DNA of 64,000 nt from Membranipora membranacea (lineage: Eukaryota; Bryozoa; Gymnolaemata; Cheilostomatida; Membraniporidae): NCBI GenBank assembly GCA_914767715.1, contig OU612071.1:16924948-16988947 (forward strand), in the 5' to 3' direction. Numbering within the stretch: position 1 is the first letter of the stretch; each line of letters begins with the position of its first letter. The notes under the pieces are model-generated. The model made no database searches. It was not told where the DNA came from and was given only the letters and a program-made list of their open reading frames with translations. A program made the translations under genes and the position numbers. Below are positions 47,401 to 53,944 of the stretch, piece after piece.

Positions 47401-49639
47401 ATCTAAGTCTATTGTCAAATGTTTCCTATTGGTGTCGGTAGGTGCGGCTCATTACTGTGTTGTAAAATTTGAATTGGCTCATTGTTTCAAAAAGGTTGGG
47501 CACCCAGGCGACTAGTACATATTCATGTGTATACAGCATGTATACTCCGCTTTCACATACCTAACCCAAGTCAGTGTAACTGTTACACCAAGGTAGGATT
47601 ATACCAGTCTCCTCTAACATCGTGCCTAATATGAATACCTATTTCATACTTACATCTCTGGGGGTACTTGATTCCCACAGTGTGACAAGACGAACCACGT
47701 AATGCTGGGAAAATAACTCAGAATGGCAGCACCCAATCTGTAAGAAAGATCAAAAGTATTTCTCAGATAGATACAAGAAATTTTAATAACTTTGCTGAAA
47801 AGTAATGATAAACAATGGAGGAAGGCTGAGATATTGTGTCTCATGCCCGTCCAAGAAACACAATAAGTCAATATTTTTTCAGCGCTGGAATGCCTTAAAC
47901 TTGATTGTGAATTAATAAAAATGATCGAAATGGTTTGCAGCAGCCAATAAGATGATTGGTGATTTTTATTACTGAGCTGGTGGTTGAAATTTTGTCACTT
48001 ACCCTTGAAAGGATATCAAATATAGCTTGGTAACATTCTGCAGGAGCTCAGCTACCTCTACTGGCAATCTGTAAATGGTTGATTGAAATCGTTGATTAAA
48101 TTCAGATGTCATATCACTTGCCACATCCCGAAGCATGGGCAGCAAAATTTAGTTGCTTTAAGGGCTAGGCCGCAATGTCTGCGCCAGTTTGATCTCAGTT
48201 TGCAGGCGGGTCGGAGCACACCTGGGAGCCAACCAAACCCAAGTAGTCGATGGACTGTAGTGGGATTAGAACCAACAACCTCCATCACTTGCGTGATGAA
48301 GGACAGGCGCTCTAACCAGCTGAGCCACCTCCTACTCCTAAGATGAGATATTTTCTCCAAGAAATGCAAGAATTTCTAAAAGGTTTGGTTATAAGGAATG
48401 ATATACTATGAAAGAGGGTTGAGAAATTGTGTCTCGTCCCCGTCCAAATAACACAGTCTGTCAATATTTTTTTCTGTGCTGAAATGGCGGAAGTTTGTTC
48501 GTTAATTAATAAAAAATGATTGGTAAGGTCTGCAGCAGGCAATAAATAGATTGGATTGATTATTGAGCTAGAAGTTAAAACTTTGCCTCTTACCCTTGAA
48601 AGGATATCAAGTATAGCTGGGAAACATCCTGCATGTGTTCAGCTACCTCTACCGGCAATGTATAATACACTCTCATATTGGTAATGGAGGCTGTGTCTAG
48701 CTTATCTATGACATATTTGAGTGTGTGCCGCTCCACATCATTCTTGATCCATGAAATATCTTGTGCGGAATCTCCTTCCTCCTTGAGGCTAACCCACATC
48801 GCTGATGGGTCTAATTCTGATCAGAGTAAAAAGTGAACTTGAAATGCTCGTGCTCAAAGTATCGTTTTATTTTCTATGAGTTAATTGGATAATTTTGGTA
48901 ATTATTCTAATGTTGAAGAGCAACTAGAAGTATGTAGGATGTATAAATTGAACATTGAAAGTTTATTCCGGACTTTTATATACTAGGAACTAATCGTTAA
49001 TGAGAGCTTGTGTAAAGGAGTTTGGATTTGGACACTGATTGGCTAAAATTTAATTTGTGGATATTTGCGTTCCTTAGGGTTTTCTCAGCGTAAAGCCACC
49101 AAAATAAACCAGGCCAAGTGAATCAGGGTTTCCAATGAATCCATTGCATCGACCCTTCTATAACTTACAGAGACTTTCAAATACGGACTAGACGCAATGC
49201 ATAGAGTCCTGAGTCGTGAGGCAAGCACCCTGGTACAACACACACTAAAAGTTATCAATACAATCAACAAACTAGTTATGCTCATTGGGCAACAAACTAG
49301 TTATGCTCATTGGGCAACAAACCAAGAAATGTCTCATCATGATCAGAAATGAAATAAATGTGTTACATACTGTTTAGTTAGGAGTTGACTGACCTTGTCT
49401 GTAGAGCAATATGTTCCGGAAAGGTTAGAGTTGTCAGGCTGAGTCATATCAAAAGAACCACTTTGTTTGAAAACCAATGTGATACACTCTATATGGGGGT
49501 ACACTAACAGCTGGTTAGTGGAAAATGCTCAATTCATATAAATATACAACTCACCAAATTACACTATCCTACCTCTGAATTGACGAACATCAAAGTAATT
49601 TAATCCTGAGCGACCTGTCGTGTTACGCTGATGTCGAAC
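22190..49639 (-). CDS. LRR-Roc-COR-caspase fusion (ROCO-caspase), 5' incomplete
   Basis: Exons, 5' to 3' on the minus strand: 49573-49639, 48594-48816, 48003-48068, 47654-47737, 43826-43906, 42964-43032, 34984-35052, 34472-34540, 25922-27888, 25709-25792, 25317-25507, 24954-25118, 24378-24597, 23284-23478, 22892-23001, 22190-22321. All 15 introns are GT-AG and every phase matches, giving 3792 nt, 1263 codons plus TGA (22190-22192). A minus-strand AATAAA lies at 22162-22167. Domain order in residues of this partial protein: novel N-part 1-90; about eight LRRs 90-330; Roc GTPase ~340-520; COR ~560-898; linker to ~995; caspase p20 ~1000-1120 and p10 ~1150-1263. Expected action, by family: a GTP-switched intracellular platform that brings caspase domains together for activation. 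Other readings: two genes joined by me, or an alternative ending at the in-frame TGA just after the COR exon (25914). No transcript was available to me. Confidence 0.8.
24378..25118 (-). other. Caspase p20 (large subunit) exons
   Basis: Exons 24954-25118 and 24378-24597. The fold begins IRGRVLIVSNAYSS and SPRPGSEQDFNNL, matching the caspase G-x-A-L-I-I-x-N...R-x-G-S-x-x-D start with the S1-pocket Arg. The catalytic His is in MSHGTDGVIHG (codon 24514-24516) and the catalytic Cys in IVQACSG (codon 24385-24387). QACSG departs from the common QACRG/QACQG/QACGG at the fourth position only. Asp-specific caspase, not metacaspase, by these motifs. Confidence 0.88.
25317..25792 (-). other. Linker exons between COR and caspase
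   Basis: Exons 25709-25792 and 25317-25507 (phases 1 and 1, then 0) encode about 92 residues. They are a helical piece (NLSPERIVELRSYRETHL) and a Gly/Asp-rich, probably flexible piece (DGHGSDPFRTPDILMDD, HLFPNDDK). Asp clusters here could be processing sites releasing the caspase. No CARD, DED or death domain is visible. Confidence 0.6.
25922..27888 (-). other. Last LRRs, Roc GTPase and COR domain in one long exon
   Basis: A 1967-nt exon entered in phase 2 from the LRR cassettes (LKELMLDGNRFTEFS, LTHLKLDGCLNLNCPP). Roc signatures: P-loop GKSYSGKTS (27549-27575), switch-II-like G3 IIDLGGNGVYH (DxGG), and G4 THKD (about 27200-27212), the THxD form typical of Roc rather than the NKxD of Ras. 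The following ~340 residues fit COR: hydrophobic winged-helix-like segments such as FLPPLWLAMIADIESF, LRLMHKCGRLLWL and DISLGILQKFRLIHG. The exon ends CCA-T before GTGAGTG. Reading through that donor would add only two codons before TGA. Confidence 0.85.
28236..28320. repeat. Short MITE-like palindrome
   Basis: GGTACTAAAAAGGTACTATT at about 28237 is inverted at about 28297-28318 as AATAGTACCTTTTTGGTACC. It lies in the intron left of the R2-like element. Confidence 0.5.
29225..29959 (-). pseudogene. R2-like ORF, CCHC knuckle and RLE endonuclease part
   Basis: In frame with the RT part across TAG 29960-29962. It carries CAECSAKGTLRHILSNC (CCHC knuckle) and then RPDLIVWSDKEKALILMELT-VPWE, the P-D...E restriction-like endonuclease core of site-specific non-LTR elements. 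It ends at TAA or similar near 29225. The endonuclease nicks target DNA for target-primed reverse transcription. Confidence 0.75.
29960..31906 (-). pseudogene. R2-like ORF, reverse transcriptase part
   Basis: 648 codons. RT motifs are visible in order: SAPGINGISYKLYKK, GQFRPISLLNVEGKIF, VIWLDLANAYGSVPH, GIPMGCAISPLLFVMVME and the catalytic MRAFMDDITIIS. The box is FMDD rather than the FADD/YADD of most LINEs, a form found in some restriction-endonuclease-type elements. The upstream 31907-32144 portion continues in another frame. Confidence 0.8.
31890..32400 (-). pseudogene. R2-like ORF, N-terminal zinc-finger part
   Basis: CLVCQRGFKTERGMKIHRTK plus the following Gly-Cys (about 32300-32375) form a C-x2-C-x12-H-x5-C finger of the DNA-binding kind found at the start of R2-type proteins. 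A TAG at 32290-32292 interrupts. The frame then continues through SSVKTWRELDEYAV to about 31910, where a 1-nt shift leads into the RT frame. Confidence 0.65.
32495..32669 (+). CDS. Possible terminal exon of an unknown plus-strand gene
   Basis: After TTTACAG, 58 codons are open: SSSSDSENENYREINSSS..., ending TPLKFKSV and TGA (32667-32669). The Ser/acidic composition and the absence of repeats look coding. Upstream exons could have been displaced by the R2-like insertion 75 bp away, or the frame is chance. Not recognised. Confidence 0.3.
33250..33312. repeat. GGGTGAT heptamer repeat
   Basis: About eight tandem copies of GGGTGAT, the last ones degenerate (GGGTGGT, GGGTAAT). Confidence 0.9.
35535..35620 (+). 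repeat. tRNA-like SINE head
   Basis: GGGTGGCCGAGTGGCTAGTG is a good A box and GGTTCAGTTCTCGG a B-box-like element 40 nt later. The spacing resembles a Ser/Leu-type tRNA, but stems are degenerate. It directly precedes the 103-bp array, which suggests both derive from one tRNA-derived element. Confidence 0.55.
35640..36195 (+). repeat. ~103-bp tandem array, each unit with a tRNA-like B box
   Basis: Units start ACCACAATTATAACATG at 35657, 35761 (variant), 35866, 35967, 36070 and 36172, with periods of 101-105. Each contains GAGTTCAAATCCCGGTGAA, close to the RNA polymerase III B box, followed by a T-run. The last unit is cut short. Confidence 0.85.
39020..39145. repeat. Degenerate TTCATTCCAG minisatellite
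   Basis: Irregular copies of TTCATTCCAG(N5-8). Read on the minus strand the core is CTGGAATGAA. Confidence 0.6.
40205..40555 (+). repeat. GGTGGGAAAATG minisatellite
   Basis: About 23 degenerate units of roughly 15 bp, such as GGTGGGAAAATGGCTTG and GGTGGGAAAACGTCCA. Long open frames on both strands here (up to 146 codons) are produced by the repeat. Confidence 0.9.
42334..42487. mobile_element. Hairpin MITE, ~150 bp
   Basis: Arms of about 62 bp (AGGCAAAAGCCGACCTGTTC ... CTGATTATTAATAATCA ... AAAATCCCATA) pair almost perfectly around a loop of ~20 nt. It lies in a Roco-caspase intron, just left of LRR exon 42964-43032. Confidence 0.8.
44465..44645 (+). pseudogene. RTE-like LINE endonuclease fragment
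   Basis: AELSGKTAGKCSESGVALAI followed by RNELVTKLIKEPKAVSDSMM resembles the APE-endonuclease segment of RTE-type LINEs (…ESGVGFAI…L..LP.G.sdRLM.LR). No RT is attached. It is an isolated relic between LRR exons. Confidence 0.5.
44852..47508 (+). mobile_element. hAT DNA transposon, degenerate
   Basis: Ends CCTGGGTGCCCAACCTT are inverted at 44852 and 47508, each followed by GAGCCGCACC/GGCTCATT subterminal motifs. Size is about 2.66 kb. It lies in the intron between LRR exons 47654-47737 and 43826-43906, opposite to the host gene. An 8-bp target duplication is not clear. It belongs to the hAT lineage that supplied SCAND3/GTF2IRD2-like genes. Confidence 0.75.
45130..47250 (+). pseudogene. hAT transposase remnant
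   Basis: Recognisable pieces in order with frameshifts and stops between them: near 45150 EFNDGWVDKYFVRQVQGKPV-CLIS (N-terminal region); near 45600 SQTSADAHRYIEMLNDSQKM then CDMAFLVDILAKLNDLN; and at 47075-47230 the C-terminal dimerisation motif CESLFSKLAFIKNKYRSQIT-DVHIKQLLMVAS. The middle, 45900-46900, is badly decayed. Confidence 0.7.
47750..48665 (-). repeat. Tandem duplication of an LRR exon and its introns
   Basis: 47750-48068 and about 48380-48660 are diverged direct copies, including intron text. Both contain ACCCTTGAAAGGATATCAA and CTCTAC(T/C)GGCAAT, and the intron motifs GTCTGCAGCAG/GTTTGCAGCAGCC. Both copies keep a donor and an open frame. The SINE lies between them. Confidence 0.75.
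48109..48345 (-). mobile_element. tRNA-derived SINE
   Basis: The minus strand begins GAGGTGGCTCAGCTGGTTAG (A box) and has GGTTCTAATCCC (B box) at about 48262-48275. The anticodon arm does not pair, and ~150 bp of non-tRNA body follows, so it is a SINE, not a tRNA gene. It sits between the two copies of the duplicated LRR exon. Confidence 0.7.
48594..49639 (-). other. First recognised exons of the ROCO-caspase gene
   Basis: Exon 49573-49639 (VRHQRNTTGRSGLNYFDVRQ) joins exon 48594-48816 in phase 1. The second exon encodes LDPSAMWVSLKEEGD, a charged helix (DVERHTLKYVIDKLD) and the first LRR-like unit (LPVEVAEHMQDVSQLYLISF). No start codon is assigned, since the frame is open into 49639 and an upstream acceptor is present. 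The N-terminal part matches no domain I know. Confidence 0.6.
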
Positions 49640-49776
49640 CTAGATATAGACAAAGAAACGGGTGAGAGACATTCTCATGATAGAAAAACATATACAAATA
49701 TAAACAGAACAAAATATAATCTCGCAACCACAATCACACAATCATCTTGGTTAGGTTTACTTAGCTGATTGCATTT

Positions 49777-50100
49777 CCTTTTTCTGTTGGTATTTTTCTT
49801 GTGTTTTCATTAGATAAATTCGCGCCCTTGGTGTCTATATTAAATAATCATTATTCATAATCATTTTCATGGGGAAATCCAACTGAATAGATTTTATGAT
49901 TAGGTATACGGTTTTTCAATGATATTGACATGAAACTTAGAATTGTCTCCTCATTGGTAATAGGACAACTGAATCCAACTTGAAATCAAGTTGGATTCAG
50001 TTGAATTTCCCAATGAAAATGATTATGAATAATGATTATTTAATATAGATACCAATGGCGCAAATTTATCTATTGTGTTTTTCTGGGAGTTTTTTTGGTT
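49777..50100. mobile_element. Fold-back MITE, ~320 bp
   Basis: Arms 49777-49905 and about 49965-50100 are inverted copies (AATAATCATTATTCATAATC against GATTATGAATAATGATTATT; TTTTCTTGTGTTTTCATTAG against its complement). A nested hairpin, GAATCCAACTTGAAATCAAG, lies at the centre. Confidence 0.75.
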
Positions 50101-51194
50101 ATTATAATTCTATCTAATACTGATATCAGTGTGCAGTCGCCACATAGTTCACCTCCAATTAATGTTTGATGTGCTCAGTTCTCTTGTCAGATCAGGAGCT
50201 ATTTACTTGCTATTCATGTTACACTCACTCTCCCTCATCATCCCTGTTCATTCATGTATGAACTATGGGGCTCTCATTCATACTGTTAAAGAGGTAGGAA
50301 TCGAAGGGGGTGCACGGGGATTAATCATGTGAAGTGACAGGCAAGACCATTGGCTGATCAATGTAATTAGAGGCGGAGAATGGCCTTGGTCTCCGCCTCT
50401 AACAGCCAGTCCACGTTGCGTTCTCAAGTGGTCAAGTGTGTTATATCAGAAATTGTGATTCGCAGACACCCATAAATAAAGTTGAATAGAAGCTATGATA
50501 ATATAGCTTTTGTTGTGTTGGCTCATCACACTTGGGATTATAGGGTTTAATTACAACGGTCAATCTCAATCTTGACAACGGTATCTAGGCAACCTCTAAA
50601 ACCATAAATCATAACGTCAAAATTGACCAATAAGAGCTCGTATATTTTGAAGCGGATGATTTGAAATCATCGGAACTGGGCAATTTCGTATGACATTAGT
50701 CATATTTTCACCACTTTCCAATGCCATTATTGGAATGAAAATTTATTGGGCATGTGTATCACACAATTCCGCATCAGCTTGTCTGATTCCCATTAAAAAT
50801 AATTCACTGCTTCTCCTCTTAATTCCGAAAAAGCAGGAGGAATTTGAATGCTGCTAACCCCATTTGAATTTGATATGGCTGGGTGATCGCTTTACATTGA
50901 CCGGCCCTTATATACCGGTCGAGGGACTTTAACATATTTGTAATACTTTGTCGTTCTCTTCTCTTGTACATGAGAAGACAACTAGCAAATGTAATACATA
51001 AATTCCTCATACTCTCAAACTCCACAAGCATTCACATTACGCGTAACTACATTCATTTAAACTCTTCACAACAAATGCAAAATGGATATAAAGCAGTGAA
51101 ACTTAAATCCCTCTGGATTTTACTTTGGACCAACGGTTTGTAAAATTCAAGGACTCAACATAATTATAGTAGTGTGTGATTATATAGTTTACTG

Positions 51195-51614
51195 TGTGAC
51201 ATACAGGTACCCCTGTACCTGTATGCCACATTATCCACCACTGGCGGTTGGTTGTTCAACGTTACTATGCATTACAGATTAAGCTACTTGATAACTTCCT
51301 AATATACTCTTTACCATCATCATTGGGTTATTTATCATAGCTTTATCATCCATCATTTATCATTTATCGTCGCTTAATTGGGAAGCTCAATCTCCTGTTT
51401 TGAGTGTCATGTCTAGGTCATGTACCATCCTTGAATGAGCATCATTAATTAAATCCTGTCAGATCTTTCTGTAATGTAAAGTTGTACTGTGTAAATTTTA
51501 TAAGCTGGTAGCATTTTTTATAAAGATCAGTTGCTAGCGGCATTTTGAATGGAGTAGTCGTGTCTGAATAAAACCGGAAAACTGCCAACAACACAAATTT
51601 CGGAGTATCGTACA
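51195..51614 (+). mobile_element. LTR of a retrotransposon, copy A, with primer-binding site
   Basis: Starts TGTGACATACAGGTACCCC and ends ...TATCGTACA. It is followed two bases later by TGGTGCCCCGAGTGAGG, the position and TGG start of a tRNA primer-binding site. The 5' end contains a palindrome (ACAGGTACCCCTGTACCTGT). Confidence 0.65.
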
Positions 51615-52209
51615 AGTGGTGCCCCGAGTGAGGAGAGATCTCACGACCTTCAGACTGTTGTTTCTGTTTAATTGACGCCTTACTTTATATAGCTCCGAAC
51701 TTTTTTGAATTCGTAAGTAGACATCATAAAGTATCATCTCTGTCAGTATATCAGAATAATCTACAAGTAAAGAAATGTAAACAATCTTTCACCAGTATTC
51801 AGGACAGCAATTCATCCCTGTATAGGGGACAAGCATGGTTAAAAATAAAGCCAAGCAAAAATGCCAATCCTTTACCAATTAGCATAATTATGTAAATGAG
51901 TGTATCATGTGCTATGGTCGACATTACATACACAAATGTACTGTTGACTGACCAAGATTTATCAACAATGTAACTCACGCTATGTTTATTTTTCAAAATT
52001 TCAGGTTTATATCCAGTTGGATCGACAACACACTCGTTACTATATTATTATACTATAACTATCTTCACCAATACAGTAAGTTATAAAAGCCATCTCGCTC
52101 TATTAGTAGTAGAATTTACAGTTCGAGAGTATACCCAGTTTTTCAAAAATTATTTATAAATGAAGGAGGAAGGTTAGTAGACTGTGAACTATAAATGATA
52201 ATGTAAATC

Positions 52210-52320
52210 ATGAAATTATTAGAAGAAATTATAAGAGAAATTATTTGAAAGAATTATTAGAAGAAATTATAAGAGAAATTATTTGAAAAGAATTATTAGA
52301 AGAAATTATGGAAAAATTAT
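52210..52320. repeat. AT-rich ~30-bp tandem repeat
   Basis: AGAAGAAATTATAAGAGAAA repeats two to three times, the last copy degenerate. It lies inside the LTR-element debris. Confidence 0.7.
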
Positions 52321-52986
52321 GAGAGAAAATGATGTGATGAAATTAGATGAGGAGTTTTAAGGCCGGGATCCAGTGCTGGTGACTACTCTTTTTGAATGGA
52401 TTGGGTACCCGTGAATGTGGAGGCAGTCATCCATTGTCTATTAAAAGTGCACAAATTGATATTCAGCTCGATGATTTCCGAAACCTCTAACATCTGTTCC
52501 ATCAGGGGAGTCATCACCCGTGAAATTTATTTAATAAGTGTTGTATCTAGAAAAAATTATAATGTTGAGTCATTTTGTGTGTTGTTCATGAATTTGAGAA
52601 GCCGTTCAGTCTGAAGGCTGATAAATGAATATAACCTTCCTTATTGTTAAAGATTTTGGCCCACAAAGTTAAATTAAAAATAGGGAGTCCGCTTGTGTGC
52701 CTGGGAAAATAGGATTAAAGGAAAATGTCTTACATGGCCATCAATATCTGGAAAAATAACTTGATCTTTGATGGAAAGAAAATTCTCAGAGTAATGTAAT
52801 AAATTCTTAGAGTAATTGATAAATTATGCTTTAGAATGACTGTTTTGATCTCTTAAGTGGCCAACAATGATAGCTTCTGTCCTCCTTATTTGACATCCCA
52901 TGTTTTGACATCTTGCATCCCATCCAAATTCATACAATAGTTGCGGCCGTAAAAAATTTATGCTTGAATGAATAGATAACATCGAT

Positions 52987-53130
52987 TTGCTTCAAACCAA
53001 ATTTCTCCCCGTTGCAGGAGAAATAATGTCCGACTTCAAGCAACATTCATCATTAATGGCCCTTAGAAGGATTAAGCAAGGGAGTGCCGAGAACGTCAGG
53101 AGTTTCTTCATGCGGGTCATGCAGTTAGTC
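52987..53130 (+). pseudogene. LTR-retrotransposon Gag fragment
   Basis: FLPVAGEIMSDFKQHSSLMA then LRRIKQGSAENVRSFFMRVM fits the retrotransposon Gag helix ending Q-x(2-4)-E-x-V-x-x-F. It stops where the inverted LTR copy begins. Confidence 0.45.
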
Positions 53131-53136
53131 TACCCT

Positions 53137-53556
53137 TGTACGATACTCCGACATTTGTGTTGTTGGCAGTTTTCCGGTTTTATTCAGACACGACTACTCC
53201 ATTCAAAATGCCGCTAGCAACTGATCTTTATAAAAAATGCTACCAGCTTATAAAATTTACACAGTACAACTTTACATTACAGAAAGATCTGACAGGATTT
53301 AATTAATGATGCTCATTCAAGGATGGTACATGACCTAGACATGACACTCAAAACAGGAGATTGAGCTTCCCAATTAAGCGACGATAAATGATAAATGATG
53401 AATGATAAAGCTATGATAAATAACCCAATGACGATGGTAAAGAGTATATTAGGAAGTTATCAAGTAGCTTAATCTGTAATGCATAGTAACGTTGAACAAC
53501 CAACCGCCAGTGGTGGATAATGTGGCATAAAGGTACAGGGGTACCTGTATGTCACA
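53137..53556 (-). mobile_element. LTR copy B, inverted
   Basis: Near-identical reverse complement of 51195-51614 over its whole length, same ends (TGTGAC...GTACA). Together with copy A it makes an inverted LTR pair about 1.5 kb apart. Confidence 0.7.
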
Positions 53557-53838
53557 TATGCTCCCCCCTGGAGGCGATTGTCCTCAATCGCTAAATTCAA
53601 AGATGGTACATGATGGTGCACATAACACTCAAAACAGGAGATTGAACTTCCTGATTTAACATGACGATAAATAACATAAATGATGATAATAGGCAATTAG
53701 GAAGCTATCTAGTACCACAATCCATCACACATAGCAAAGCCGAGATTTAATCAAAGCACACTGCACAGCAACAATGAACAACCAACCGCCAGTGGTGGAT
53801 AATGTGGCATACAGGTACAGGGGTACCTGTATGTCACA
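53557..53838 (-). mobile_element. LTR copy C, partial and diverged
   Basis: Shares the terminal TGTGACATACAGGTACCCCT region and the ACTCAAAACAGGAGATTGA block with copy B, in the same orientation and directly next to it, but lacks the last third. Confidence 0.55.
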
Positions 53839-53911
53839 ACTGCAAACACGTTATCTGATTCTGCCTGAATGTAGATTGATCCTTTCATAAATTTTTTTGT
53901 ATATTGATTAC

Positions 53912-53944
53912 CTGCATATCCTCTGAGTTATGCTGGTGTGGAAC
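53912..53944 (-). other. Possible extra 33-nt upstream exon
   Basis: Between GTTGAG and GTAATC, the 11 codons VPHQHNSEDMQ lie in phase 0 at both ends. They resemble the start of exon 49573-49639 (VRHQRNTTGRS) at the DNA level too: GTTCCACACCAGCATAAC against GTTCGACATCAGCGTAAC. It could be an upstream, duplicated exon of the same gene or a chance remnant. Confidence 0.3.

Larger units (their letters stand above)
34472..48068 (-). other. Leucine-rich-repeat exons, one repeat per exon
   Basis: Six small exons: 48003-48068, 47654-47737, 43826-43906, 42964-43032, 34984-35052, 34472-34540 (66, 84, 81, 69, 69, 69 nt). All begin and end in phase 2, so each is one ~22-28-residue LRR cassette. Clear motifs are LEFLDLSNNDLLSVPEW, LRTLIMAGNKLQVF and LETIDLSRNQLSRVP. 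The first two units are more divergent (LPVEVAELLQNVTKLYLISF; ITWFVLSHCGNQVPPE). LRRs of ROCO proteins form the ligand/partner-binding solenoid. Confidence 0.8.

Noticed and set aside
44852-47508. 8-bp target-site duplication of the hAT element
   Set aside because: Flanks contain similar ACTAG text on both sides, but not an aligned 8-bp repeat.
48265-48345. tRNA gene on the minus strand
   Set aside because: A and B boxes are good, but the anticodon stem does not pair and a SINE body follows.
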